From Oreohelix idahoensis (taxonomy: Eukaryota; Mollusca; Gastropoda; Stylommatophora; Oreohelicidae), in contig JAMPIV010005039.1 in NCBI GenBank assembly GCA_024509875.1, positions 1 to 64,000 of the forward strand: a stretch of DNA of 64,000 nucleotides, in the 5' to 3' direction. Below, in pieces: positions 1 to 10,558 of the stretch. Position numbers and translations under genes: made by a program. The notes beneath the pieces were generated by a model. It worked only from the letters and a program-made list of their open reading frames with translations. It was not told the DNA's origin and ran no database searches. Position 1 is the first letter of the stretch; each line of letters opens with the position of its first letter.

Positions 1-7
1 AACTGAA

Positions 8-448
8 TTGACACGTAAAGGACTTCCAGATCGCATTACATGGACTCCACAATGTGAAATGACTTACCAAGAATTGAAGGAAAAGCTCACAAGTAAACCC
101 ATTTTGAAATTACCTGACTTAAGTCAAGAATTCATAGTAAGGACGGATGCAAGTAATATTGGGTTAGGTGCAACTTTACTACAGAAATCAGATGCATTGG
201 ATGGGGAATTAAGCCCAGTGGCATATGCTAGCAGAAAGTTGAATAAAGCTGAAATCAACTACTCAACTAGCGAAAAAGAATGTCTTGCAGTAATATGGGC
301 AATAAAGAAATTCAATATTTATCTATATGGGAAGGCATTTAAGTTGCAAACTGACCACAAACCTTTATCGTTTTTAGCACAGGCTAAGCATGAGAACTCT
401 AGGTTACTCCGATGGTCTTTGCTTCTGGCTCCATATACCCAGAAATAA
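8..448 (+). pseudogene. pol: RT connection/RNase H fragment of Gmr1-like pol
   Basis: The 146-residue reading frame begins in the connection region after the RT and runs through a Ty3/gypsy RNase H: the RTDAS motif (first catalytic Asp), the STSEKECLAVIW segment (catalytic Glu) and the QTDHKPL segment (third catalytic Asp). It stops early because a deletion of about 95 bases removed the end that in the other copy reads through a typical GADFLSR motif. It is nearly identical to 7214-7636, so the two copies are closely related. It is too incomplete to be functional. Confidence 0.9.
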
Positions 449-504
449 TAATAAATTTCTATATGTGTATATAGAATAAAGGACTGACATATAATGTCTG
501 TTTT

Positions 505-515
505 AAGAGGGGAGG
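505..515 (+). other. Polypurine tract of the upstream LTR element
   Basis: AAGAGGGGAGG lies immediately before the TGTCATG start of the LTR, where plus-strand DNA synthesis of an LTR retrotransposon is primed. The same tract precedes the right LTR at 7795-7805. Confidence 0.75.
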
Positions 516-2916
516 TGTCATGAAATATTCTAATCCACATATATAAATTATTAGGTAAATATAAAGCCTAACAAATAAAATTAATAAAGAGAAGAGCAAT
601 GGGAAAATGACAGTGCTGTCACAAAGAATGTACTCGAAATCCCCCTTTGTTTTCTGCTTCGTCTGCAAATTGTAACGCTTTCACGTTGATATAAAAGCTT
701 ACTGTATTATTACCCGCCTTCTTCAATGAAACGTGTGCTGCATTTCTAAGAAAAACATTGAGAGACTGCGTAATGACCTAAATTAATCCTAACATTAATT
801 ATATTACGTTACCAAAACGAACGAACAGATGGACAAAAGGATGGCGAGAGGGGAGGGCTGAAAATCAGGAACGCATGCAACACGCGACGCGCGATATACA
901 AATGCTGGCATCACGCGTGTAAGTCTACAAGCACTAACTTTTTCAGACGGACAGTGATAAAATACACTACCCTTTCCCAGAGTTAGGTTTATAAATCATA
1001 ACAGACTCTTATTAGAAAAGATAACAATAGATGGGTTTACGTTTGAACACATAACAGTACCCAGACAGCACATCTTCCAAACAGGAGGTAGAAGAAATTG
1101 CATATTTTGAACGCAGCCACGTAGCTCCTTTAAATTAGTATTTTTGGGTTCCTTAGGGCTTGCTGACAAATAATATGTAAAACGTTACGCAAATAGTCCA
1201 GGAATTAATAAATTATACCCAAAATAAAATATTGGGGGTGCCTGACAGCATAAAATCATTTCTGCTCATAAGATTTTTTTTTAACGTGTTTGAAAAAAAT
1301 TTACGTTACAGAAATAGCCTACCATGTAAACTCCAAATTGATTGGAGCGCAACAAATGAAAGCCTAACCACGATTGGTCGGGCTATAAATACTATCTTGG
1401 TTGTTAGGGGAAACGGGGAAAGGTAACATTTTTTCAAACACTTGTCGAAACGTGGCTCATTGGCCAGTCTCGCTGATATACACACTTGGGAGCGTTAGTT
1501 CGAGACCACTTGTTTAAAATAGCTTGATAAAGCATCAGTGCGTTGAAGCCAGCATATATTTGGCTAAATAAAAGCCTGGAAGATAAGCAGAAGGAAATTT
1601 GTGCCAGTTTGTGCCAGAATTCATTGCTAATCAACGTATCTGTGTTATTCGTATGAATTGTGGTAAGCTTGAACCATTTAATATCTTTTAATGAAAATTG
1701 AATGTGAATTGTTGATTTATGCCTGTATATATATGTGTAGTTCAGTGGCAAACGTGAGGTAAAGCCTAAAATGCTCCAGCCTGAACAGAGGGTGTCGGAG
1801 AGAAGTAAAACGGCATGGAATGGCCAAACAGTACACTGACACCTGGATGATTGACTAGAAAGAAATAATGCTGGAAGTGCAGAGGCGTAGTGACCATTAA
1901 GGATGGTAATGCTGGTATAAAGTATTTCAGATGAAGCTGACTGTTGGCCTAACGCTCTGAACGCAATGTTTGTGCTGTATTGTGATCAGTGTAAAAGAGA
2001 ATATAAATTAGTTATGAAGTAGAAGGTACATCCTTCTTGATTTCAGGGACAGTGGTCTTGATGGTACTGAGCAGCATCTGGTCAGAGATTTGCTGAATCC
2101 AGAGTCGGACAGCATACTCCTTGGTCTTTTTAGCTATCAGTGAGGTGTCTCCTGAGCCCAGAGGAGAATTCGAGCAGAGGAGTCCTTTCCTGCCGCCATC
2201 ACTCAAGATAAGCAGAGTTGGCCAGCTGAGCTCAACATTATGTCCCCTCATCTTGAAATAACTTTATAAAAATACTATTCAGAGGGGAATTTACTTGTCT
2301 TAAAATCAGGAACTGTGAACATCTCCAATACTGGTCCCTAAAGACAAACTATTGAAGTCATGATGACAAATACCAACAGAGCTTGAACAAAACAAAACCA
2401 GTATTACCTCATTTTACTACTACACAACTGACACACATAGAACATTTGTACTAATATATGTCACTACAATATTCATATTAAATACATTCTGTACATAACT
2501 TGTAATTTAAATTGATTGTGATTCCTGGTTCCCTTGTAGTTGAATCAGGACACATATTCATTCATGCTAGTAATGAATACATATTGTTATTTGAACCGTT
2601 ACGAGTGACTTCTTTAAGCTATTCTCATAGAGTGTTATATGTATGTGAGTGTCACAGTGTTGTTAAGAGTAGTGGATTAAATTAAATTGTTTATCTGTCT
2701 GTTGTTGTGACTTACACTTCACCATACACATACCCTAGACACATAACGTAGCATCACACTATTCCAGAATAATTCTGACTGAGATATATAGATATGTGGT
2801 AGCAAGTAAGGTTATCTATAATACACTACTCTTAATAGATATAGATACCTTCACAGCTGATCTCAGTCAGTACACTAAGTTCCCTATAAGTATTTATAAC
2901 ATCCCACTTCACCACA
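516..2916 (+). repeat. Complete 2.4-kb LTR (Gmr1-like element), copy 1
   Basis: It begins TGTCATGAAATATTC and ends CTTCACCACA, giving TGT...ACA termini. It aligns along its length with the right LTR at 7806-10219. About 2.4 kb is long for a Ty3/gypsy LTR. It contains inverted CCAAT boxes near 1339 and 1372, a TATAAAT at 1384-1390 and an AATAAA near 1566, which suggests a U3 of about 0.9 kb, a short R and a U5 of more than 1 kb. Short ORFs inside it show no recognisable protein. Confidence 0.85.
1384..1390 (+). promoter_or_regulatory. Putative LTR TATA box
   Basis: TATAAAT follows two inverted CCAAT boxes (ATTGG) by about 10 and 45 bases and is preserved in the other LTR at 8682-8688. An AATAAA signal about 180 bases downstream is where the R region would end. 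This assignment is an inference from motif order. Confidence 0.5.
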
Positions 2917-3588
2917 TCATCTTGAACTGACTTTGTAAAATTAACATTAAGAGGGGAATTTACTTGTCTTAAAATCAGGAACTGTGAACATCTCCAATAC
3001 TAGTCCCTAAAGACAAACTATTGAAGTCATGATGACAAATACCAACAGAGCTTGAACAAAACAAAACCAGTATTACCTCATTTTACTACTACACAACTGA
3101 CACACATAGAACATTTGTACTAATATATGTCACTACAATATTCATATTAAATACATTCTGTACATAACTTGTAATTTAAATTGATTGTGATTCCTGGTTC
3201 CCTTGTAGTTGAATCAGGACACATATTCATTCATGCCAGTAATGAATACATATTGTTATTTGAAAAGTTACGAGTGACTTCTTTAAGATATTCTCATAGA
3301 GTGTTATATGTATGTGAGTGTCACAGTGTTGTTAAGAGTAGTGGATTAAATTAAATTGTTTATCTGTCTGTTGTTGTGACTTACACTTCATCATACACAT
3401 ACCCTAGACACATAACGTAGTCATCACACTATTCCAGAATAATTCTGACTGAGATATATAGATATGTGGTAGCAAGTAAGGTGATATATAATACACTACT
3501 CTTATTAGATATATATATACCTTCACAGCTGATCTCAGTCAGTACACTAAGTCCCCTATAAATATTTATAACATCCCACTTCACCACA
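2917..3588 (+). repeat. Duplicated last 672 bases of the LTR
   Basis: Directly after the ACA end of the complete LTR, the sequence restarts at TCATCTTGAACTG, an internal LTR position (about 9548 in the right LTR), and runs again to CACCACA at 3588. The segment is a 5'-truncated second LTR end and forms the left boundary of the downstream element. The two tandem copies differ at only a few bases. Confidence 0.85.
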
Positions 3589-3593
3589 TATAT

Positions 3594-3613
3594 TGGGGTC
3601 TCGCTCTTGGGAT
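3594..3613 (+). other. Putative primer binding site
   Basis: Five bases after the LTR end, the sequence starts TGGGGTCTCG and ends GGGAT. The TGG start and spacing fit a tRNA primer site, and the pattern TGGGG-CTCG-GGGAT resembles the site complementary to tRNA-Pro. The middle is not an exact match, so the tRNA identity is tentative. Confidence 0.5.
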
Positions 3614-3790
3614 TTTGAATCTTTCCCTATTAAAAATATTGGGGGTAATTCACTTCAGGGAATATAAGAATTAAAAGGTATCCTTGGGTGGAATAAAATA
3701 AGGTTGAGCTCACGGTGCCTGTGTTGTCCATTATATATATTTAGAATTTGAATTGTTGGTTAGACATTGTAGAAATTTACATGATAGACA

Positions 3791-5833
3791 ATGGCGGACC
3801 TGGCCAAGTTTCGATCTGCTGCTGTTCAGACTGCAAAAGAGTTAGGATTAGATGGGCAAGTTATGGTTGCCTATGTTACTACGGAATGTGACAAATTTAT
3901 TGAACGCGAAGAAAGAAGGTTTGAAGCCGAAAGAAAGTTAGAGGCTGACAGGGAAATTAAGAAGTTACAATTTGAAGCTGAGGCTGAGACTAAGAAGTTA
4001 CAGTTTGAAGCTGAGGCTGAGACTAAGAGGTTGCAGATTGAGGCTGAGGCTAAGAAATTGGAAGCAGAAGAAAGAAGATTGACTGCAGAAAGAGAAGACA
4101 GGAAATTAGCTGCAGAGAGGGAAGCAGAAAAGGAGGAGAAAAGATTACAAAGGGAACATGAATTACGACTAAGGGAGTTTGAGTTTCAAGGCCATGCTCC
4201 TGAAAATGGTGCCAGTCCCTTTGCCTCTGATGCTACGGTTACTCAAGGAGCCTCAACCTCAGCTATGAATTTTCATTTAGATCATTTTGTTGAGAAAGAC
4301 GATGATATAGAGAGCTACCTGAATAGGTATGAGCTATTAGCTACCACGTATGGGTTAGAGAGAGAAAGGTGGAGCTTAAAGTTATCTCAGGGACTTCGTG
4401 GGGCAGCTTATGAAGTTTTTGCAAAAATGAGCAGAGGTGATCAGGAAAATTATGACATGCTAAAGCAGGCTCTTTTGTTAAGGTATGAAAAGAATGCAGA
4501 GTTTTACAGGAAAAAATTTAGGAATGCTAAACTACTGTCAGGTGAAACCTATCACCAGTTCTCTGCACGAATAGAGACATACTTGGAGAAATGGACTTCT
4601 CTGGGGAAAACCCAAGATCTTAAGGAAATGGTCCTTATAGAGCAATTAAGAGAGTCCATGGCTCCAGACCTGAGAAAGTTTCTCATGGAACAAGGTGCAG
4701 AGAGGCTGGGTGAGTTGCTAAATGTTGCTGAAAGGTATCAAGCAGCTCAAGCAGAGGTAACAGGTAATAAAAAGAAACAGGTGGATAACTTTAGGGCACC
4801 ACAGAACTTTAATAAATTTGATCCTAAGGATCAAAATAAAGGTAAGCACCAATTTGATAGGCCACGGTATGAAAAAAAAAATAAATTCCCACAATTCGAT
4901 GAAAGGAAATATAATGAAAGAAAATCTTTCAACCAAGGAAAAAGGTGGTGTAAGAATTGTCAGATGGACAATCATGACACTGACCGTTGCAGAAGGAAAC
5001 CTGTGTATATGGCAACCCTTCAGGTCAGGTCGACCTCAAGACAGGAGGAGGATATTATGTTAGATACCACTCCAGAAGAGATGAGGAAGGCACAGGCTGG
5101 AGATAAAACACTCAAGCCTTGTTTCAGAAAATTGTCAACTTGTCATACAACTCCAGGCAAGGGAGATTTTTACATGAAAAACAAGTTGATGTATAGGAAG
5201 ACTGGAGCTAGATCCAATGGTCACGGACAGCTGGTTCTTCCAAAAAGATACAGGACAGAATTAATAAGGAGCCTACATGTGAAACCAGATGGGGACCATG
5301 AGAAGATAGGTACCATCATTCAAAAGGTGGCTCACAATTATTATTGGCCCAAAGCAAGATGGGACATTGAGAACTTTGTAGAAAGGTGTAGCATAGCACA
5401 TGAGGGAACACCCACAAGTGGGAACATGGATCAGGACCTGGACACGCCATGGGGCAAAATCAGGCCTGACAATAAAAGGAAAAATAAATTTGATAAAGTG
5501 GACCAAATGGAATGGGAAGCCCCTTTTCACGGACAAGCTTCACTTAACTGTTTTACAATGGCCACTATGCGGAGAGTGCAAAAGGATGTCTTACCCCAGG
5601 ATAAGCCGAAAATCCCTCAATCGGACTTAAACAAACTGGAGGAAGAGGATGTAGGGAGGAAATCTCTCATCAAGAATTTTAAGTGGGGAGAAAGCCCCAA
5701 AAGAAAAATTGGTAGCGGTCGTTTTGTGAATGATAATTCTGGGAGGAAAAATCATCACTATAAAGCTTCGAGTGGAAGAGACCATACCGGTGCATGGACA
5801 AATAGGTCCACACAATTAAAGGTCCATATGTAG
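3791..5833 (+). CDS. gag: Gag polyprotein (SCAN-like capsid, zinc knuckle) fused to a truncated integrase zinc region
   Basis: This 680-residue ORF follows the LTR and primer site. Residues about 30-133 form a charged coiled coil with three 11-residue repeats around LQFEAEAETKK. Residues about 158-321 are the capsid. The part at 253-321 (YHQFSARIETYLEKW, then VLIEQL and a closing helix) has the helical pattern of the SCAN domain, which is known to derive from Gmr1-like gag. Residues 387-400 are a CX2CX4HX4C knuckle. Residues about 465-537 match the integrase HHCC zinc domain (H496, H503, C533), but the last cysteine is replaced. No protease motif is visible between the knuckle and this domain. 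Residues 540-680 match nothing I recognise and occupy the place of the integrase core. Gag may still be made, but the fusion looks like decay. Confidence 0.8.
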   Translation: MADLAKFRSAAVQTAKELGLDGQVMVAYVTTECDKFIEREERRFEAERKLEADREIKKLQFEAEAETKKLQFEAEAETKRLQIEAEAKKLEAEERRLTAEREDRKLAAEREAEKEEKRLQREHELRLREFEFQGHAPENGASPFASDATVTQGASTSAMNFHLDHFVEKDDDIESYLNRYELLATTYGLERERWSLKLSQGLRGAAYEVFAKMSRGDQENYDMLKQALLLRYEKNAEFYRKKFRNAKLLSGETYHQFSARIETYLEKWTSLGKTQDLKEMVLIEQLRESMAPDLRKFLMEQGAERLGELLNVAERYQAAQAEVTGNKKKQVDNFRAPQNFNKFDPKDQNKGKHQFDRPRYEKKNKFPQFDERKYNERKSFNQGKRWCKNCQMDNHDTDRCRRKPVYMATLQVRSTSRQEEDIMLDTTPEEMRKAQAGDKTLKPCFRKLSTCHTTPGKGDFYMKNKLMYRKTGARSNGHGQLVLPKRYRTELIRSLHVKPDGDHEKIGTIIQKVAHNYYWPKARWDIENFVERCSIAHEGTPTSGNMDQDLDTPWGKIRPDNKRKNKFDKVDQMEWEAPFHGQASLNCFTMATMRRVQKDVLPQDKPKIPQSDLNKLEEEDVGRKSLIKNFKWGESPKRKIGSGRFVNDNSGRKNHHYKASSGRDHTGAWTNRSTQLKVHM

Positions 5834-5835
5834 CT

Positions 5836-6360
5836 TTGTTAAGAACGTGGACTGATGAAAAGGCAGAGGAAAACATTACATCTTCATACCAATATGTGAA
5901 TGAGCTGACCACTCGGTTGAAAACTGGCTGGAAACTTGCCAATGAAAATTTGAAACAAGCCAGGAAGAAACATGCTGCCTATTATAACAGGAAGGCGAAA
6001 GACAGAAATTTGGCTGTGGGAGAGAAAGTACTGCTTCTTTTGCCTGGGAGTCAGAATAAGTTACAAATTGGATGGCAGGGTCCATATACAGTTTTAGAGA
6101 AGGTGTCTAGAACAAATTATAAGATAGATAAGAAGGGGAAAGAAAAAATCTATCATGTGAATCTCCTGAAGAAATATTTGGAAAGAGAACATCAGGAAGA
6201 GACACACTTGTTGACCTTGTCCATCGCCATGGAGATGAAAAAGGAACCACTTTCATCATTTGAATATCCATTACACCCCTGTGAGACAGCAGCACAGGTG
6301 AAAATCAGTACACATTTAACGAAAAACTCAGAAAGAGAGAGTGCAACAGGTTCTAAATAA
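5836..6360 (+). pseudogene. pol: Integrase C-terminal (GPY/F) domain
   Basis: The frame shifts relative to the gag ORF. The segment resumes in the region that follows the integrase core (GPYVALLRTWTDEK region), passes through a helical stretch ending NRKAKDR, and then the GPY/F module: GEKVLLLLP, GWQGPYTVLEKV and IYHVNLLKKY. These are hallmarks of gypsy and retroviral integrase C-termini. The catalytic DDE core that should precede it is absent. It is followed directly by RT, which defines the unusual gene order. Confidence 0.85.
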
Positions 6361-7738
6361 TCAGGCAGAGGTGTTAACAGACCGACCAGGGCATACAAAC
6401 CTATTGGAATATGATATGAAACTGATAGACCCCACACCTGTCTGTATGAAACCATATTCGATTCCGTTTGCTAAGGAGAAAGCTTTGAAGGAAGAGATAG
6501 ACTATCTGTTGAAGGAAGGAATTATTTCGCACAGTGAGTCTTCGTATAGTTCCGGTGTTGTACTCTTAAGGAAGCCCTCTGGAGAACATAGACTCTGTAT
6601 AGATTACAGGAGACTGAATGCTATTACAGAAGGACAGGTGGATCCATTGCCGGATACAAATCAGCTGTTTGCCAGACTAAATAAAGCTAAATATTTCTCA
6701 AAAGTGGATCTGAGTAAAGGATACTATCAGATTCCAGTAAAGCCTGAGGTTAGACCCTACCTAGCTTTTAGTACCTCAGAAGGACACTATGAGTTTAATA
6801 GATTGCCATTTGGATTGAAGAATGCGCCTAGTGTCTTCTCTAGAATGATGAGAAAAATTATTGGATCCTCTGAATAATCCCTGTATAACAAATTTTATGG
6901 ATGATATCCTTATAGCAACAGAAACATTTGAGGAACACATTGACTCTCTGAACATGCTGTTTGATCGACTTAGGGAGGCAAATTTAACAGCCCGTCCAAC
7001 CAAATGTTGCGTTGGATGTAAAGAATTGGAATTTTTGGGACACACAGTTTATCAGGGAAATATGACCCCTGACCCAAAGAATTTAGAAAAAAACTACAGA
7101 AAGCCCCGAGACCACAAACCAAGAAGGACGTGAGATCCTTTGTCTCATTATGTGGTTTCTACCAGAAGTATATCAAGAACTTTAATTCCATATGTGCACC
7201 GTTAACTGAATTGACACGTAAAGGACTTCCAGATCGCATTACATGGACACCACAATGTGAAATGACTTACCAAGAATTGAAGGAAAAGCTCACAAGTAAA
7301 CCCATTTTGAAATTACCTGACTTAAGTCAAGAATTCATAGTAAGGACGGATGCAAGTAATATTGGGTTAGGTGCAACTCTACTACAGAAATCAGATGCAT
7401 TGGATGGGGAATTAAGCCCAGTGGCATATGCTAGCAGAAAGTTGAATAAAGCTGAAATCAACTACTCAACTAGCGAAAAAGAATGTCTTGCAGTAATATG
7501 GGCAATAAAGAAATTCAATATTTATCTATATGGGAAGGCATTTAAGTTGCAAACAGATCACAAACCTTTATCGTTTCTAGCACAGGCTAAGCATGAGAAC
7601 TCTAGGTTACTCCGATGGTCTTTACTTCTGGCTCCATATAATTTTAGCATTGAGTATATATCTGGAAAAACCAATTTGGGAGCGGATTTTTTAAGCCGCC
7701 ATCCGTGTGATGAGAATCACCGTAAACCCCAGAAATAA
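6341..7738 (+). pseudogene. pol: Reverse transcriptase-RNase H, two frameshifts
   Basis: Ty3/gypsy RT motifs run in order: LLKEGII, RLCIDYRRLN, YFSKVDLSKGYYQIPV (catalytic Asp), RLPFGLKNAPSVF, and the FMDD box at about 6897 (variant of YxDD). The connection and RNase H follow (RTDAS, SEKECLAV, TDHKPL) and it ends with GADFLSRHP. The reading frame changes near 6870 and again at an A-run near 7090, so the protein is carried by three frames (6341-6877, 6861-7133, 7130-7738). No integrase follows: the ORF stops about 70 bases before the LTR. Confidence 0.92.
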
Positions 7739-7794
7739 TAATAAATTTCTCTATGTGTATATAGAATAAAGGACTGACATATAATGTCTGTTTT

Positions 7795-7805
7795 AAGAGG
7801 GGAGG
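7795..7805 (+). other. Polypurine tract
   Basis: AAGAGGGGAGG abuts the TGTCGTG start of the right LTR and is identical to 505-515. Confidence 0.75.
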
Positions 7806-10219
7806 TGTCGTGAAATATTCTAATCCACATATATAAATTATTAGGTAAATATAAAGCCTAACAAATAAAATTAATAAAGAGAAGAGCAATGGGAAAATAA
7901 CAGTGCTGTCACAAAGAATGTACTCGAAATCCCCCTTGTTTACTGCTTCGTCTGCAAATTGTAACGCTTTCACGTTGATATAAAAGCTTACTGTATTATT
8001 ACCCGCCTTCTTCAATGAAACGTGTGCTGCATTTCTAAGAAAAACATTGAGACGTACTGCGTAATGACCTAAATTAATCCTAACATTAATTATACTGCGT
8101 TACCAAAACGAACGAACAGATGGACAAAAGGATAAAGAGAGAGGGGAGGGCTGAAAATCAGGAACGCATGCAACACGCGTCGCGCGATACACAAATGCTG
8201 CCATCACGCGTGTAAGTCTACATGCACTAATTTTTTTTTCAGACGGACAGTGATAAAATACACTACCCTTTCCCAGAGTTAGGTTTATAAATCATAAAAA
8301 ACTCTTATTAGAAAAGATAACATTAGATGGGTTTACGGTTGAAAACATAACAGTACCCAGACAGCACATCTTCGAAACAGGAGGTAGAAGAAATTGCATA
8401 TTTTGAACGCAGCCACGTAGCTCCTTTAAATTTGTATTTTTGGGTTCCTTAGGGCTTGCTGACAAATAATATGTAAAACGTTACGCAAATAGTCCAGGAA
8501 TTAATAAATTATACCCAAAATAAAATATTGGGGGTGCCTGACAGCATAAAATCATTTCTGCTCATAAGATTTTTTTTTTTAACGTGTTTGAAAAAAATTT
8601 ACGTTACAGAAATAGCCTACCATGTAAACTCCAAATTGATTGGAGCGCAACAAATGAAAGCCTAACCACGATTGGTCGGACTATAAATACTATCTTGGTT
8701 GTTAGGGGAAACGGGGAAAGGTAACAATTTTTCAAACACTTGTCGAAACGGGGCTCATTGGTCAGACTCGCTGATATACACACTTGGGAGCGTTAGTTCG
8801 AAACCACTTGTTTAAATAAGATTGATAAAGCATCAGTGCGTTGAAGCCAGCTTATATTTGGCTAAATAAAAGCCTGGAAGATAAGCAGATGGGAATTTGT
8901 GCCAGTTTGTGCCAGAATTCATTGCTAATCAACGTATCTGTGTTTATTCGTATGAATTGTGGTAAGCTTGAACCATTCAATATCTTTTAATGAAAATTGA
9001 ATGTGAATTGTTGATTTATGCCTGTATATATATGTGTAGTTCAGTGGCCAACGTGAGGTAAAGCCTGTAATGCTCCAGCCTGAACAGAGGGTGTCGGAGA
9101 GAAGTAAAACGGCATGGAATGGCCAAACAGTACACTGACACCTGGATGATTGAATAGAAAGAAATAATGCTGGAATTGCAGAGGCGTAGTAACCATTAAG
9201 AAGGGTAATACTGGAATAAAGTATTTCAAATGAAGCTGACAGTTGGCCTAATGCTCTGAACTCAATGTTTGTGCTGTGTTGTGATCAGTGTAACAAGAGA
9301 GTTTAAGTTAGTTATGAAGTAGAAGGTACATCCTTCTTGATTTCAGGGACAGTGGTCTTGATGGTACTGAGCAGCACCTAGTCAGAGCTTTGCTGAATCC
9401 AGTGTCGGACAGCATACTCCTTGGTCCTTTTAGCTATCAGTGAGGTGTCTCCAGAGCCCAGAGGAGAATTCGAGCAGAGGAGTCCTTTCCTGCCGCCATC
9501 ACGCCAGATAAGCTAACTTGGCCAGCTGAGCTCAACATTATGTCCCCTCATCTTGAACTGACTTTGTAAAATTAACATTAAGAGGGGAATTTACTTGTCT
9601 TAAAATCAGGAACTGTGAACATCTCCAATACTAGTCCCTAAAGACAAACTATTGAAGTCATGATGACAAATACCAACAGAGCTTGAACAAAACAAAACCA
9701 GTATTACCTCATTTTACTACTACACAACTGACACACATAGAACATTTGTAATAATATATGTCACTACAATATTCATATTAAATACATTCTGTACATAACT
9801 TGTAATTTAAATTGATTGTGATTCCTGGTTCCCTTGTAGTTGAATCAGGACACATATTCATTCATGCCAGTAATGAATACATATTGTTATTTGAAAAGTT
9901 ACGAGTGACTTCTTTAAGATATTCTCATAGAGTGTTATATGTATGTGAGTGTCACAGTGTTGTTAAGAGTAGTGGATTAAATTAAATTGTTTATCTGTCT
10001 GTTGTTGTGACTTACACTTCATCATACACATACCCTAGACACATAACGTAGTCATCACACTATTCCAGAATAATTCTGACTGAGATATATAGATATGTGG
10101 TAGCAAGTAAGGTGATATATAATACACTACTCTTATTAGATATATATATACCTTCACAGCTGATCTCAGTCAGTACACTAAGTCCCCTATAAATATTTAT
10201 AACATCCCACTTCACCACA
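7806..10219 (+). repeat. Right LTR, 2414 bp
   Basis: It starts TGTCGTGAAATATTC, ends CTTCACCACA and is collinear with 516-2916. The differences are scattered substitutions and short indels, which indicates a fairly young family. It contains no convincing coding sequence. The base after it begins interrupted LINE sequence, so 10219 is the element end. Confidence 0.88.
8682..8688 (+). promoter_or_regulatory. Putative TATA box of right LTR
   Basis: TATAAAT in the same context as 1384-1390, with conserved inverted CCAAT boxes upstream and an AATAAA about 180 bases downstream. Confidence 0.45.
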
Positions 10220-10558
10220 GGCGTGTATGTTAACTATCGTGTATGTGTGTTTCTTATTCCCTACGTGAACTATGGCTATTTTACCCTCGGTGTTCCAGTT
10301 TTTCCTAAGTATTTCCCACCTGTCTGATGTTTGTAGTATGGCTGTTCCTGAACCAGTGTTGTGAATGGCTAAGCTAAAACAAGAATGCCTTAGTCCTAAC
10401 TGGGTTGTGATCTGTGATGCGTGTTCGTCTGTGTGTATGTTGGTTTCTTGTAAAAGTATAAAATCTGGTTTGTGTTTATGTATGAGTGGTATGATGTGTT
10501 GTAGTTTGGCGCGGGCGCCACTTATGTTTATACTTAACACTACTATTTCGTCTGCCAT
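10220..10558 (-). pseudogene. LINE ORF2 start: endonuclease domain, cut by the LTR element
   Basis: The minus strand begins MADEIVVLSINISG and contains FILLQETNIH (catalytic Glu of AP-endonuclease-like LINE domains), TGSGTAIL and a final YTIVNIHA. At 10219 the reading frame enters the LTR. The rest of ORF2 must lie on the far side of the gypsy array, left of the window, or be lost. ORF1 lies just upstream on the same strand. Clade cannot be set from about 110 residues. Confidence 0.75.

Larger units (their letters stand above)
1..2916 (+). mobile_element. 3' part of an upstream Ty3/gypsy (Gmr1-like) element with complete LTR
   Basis: The first 428 bases match 7204-7631 of the more complete copy downstream almost base for base. 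This is the 3' end of pol, followed by a purine tract and a full LTR. About 95 bases of the RNase H tail are missing: the sequence jumps from the CCATATA near 430 straight to the CCCAGAAATAATAA that lies near 7729 in the other copy. The LTR starts TGTCATG at 516 and ends CACCACA at 2916. The 5' part of the element lies outside the window. Confidence 0.85.
2917..10219 (+). mobile_element. Gmr1-like Ty3/gypsy retrotransposon, integrase upstream of RT, degenerate
   Basis: Order seen: partial left LTR (2917-3588), primer site, gag, integrase zinc region, integrase C-terminal domain, RT, RNase H, polypurine tract and right LTR (7806-10219). Most Ty3/gypsy elements place integrase after RNase H. 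The integrase-before-RT order is that of the Gmr1 group. RNase H is followed within about 70 bases by the LTR in both copies in the window, so this order belongs to the family and is not a local rearrangement. The copy has several frameshifts and no recognisable protease or integrase catalytic core, so it cannot move by itself. Confidence 0.85.

Noticed and set aside
2012..2251. Minus-strand ORF in the gypsy LTR (79 aa)
   Set aside because: Not kept open in the other LTR copy around 9310-9545 and has no recognisable motif.
3590..10219. Possibility that the gypsy copy is an endogenous retrovirus with env
   Set aside because: RNase H ends about 70 bases before the polypurine tract and LTR, leaving no room for env, and none is seen elsewhere.
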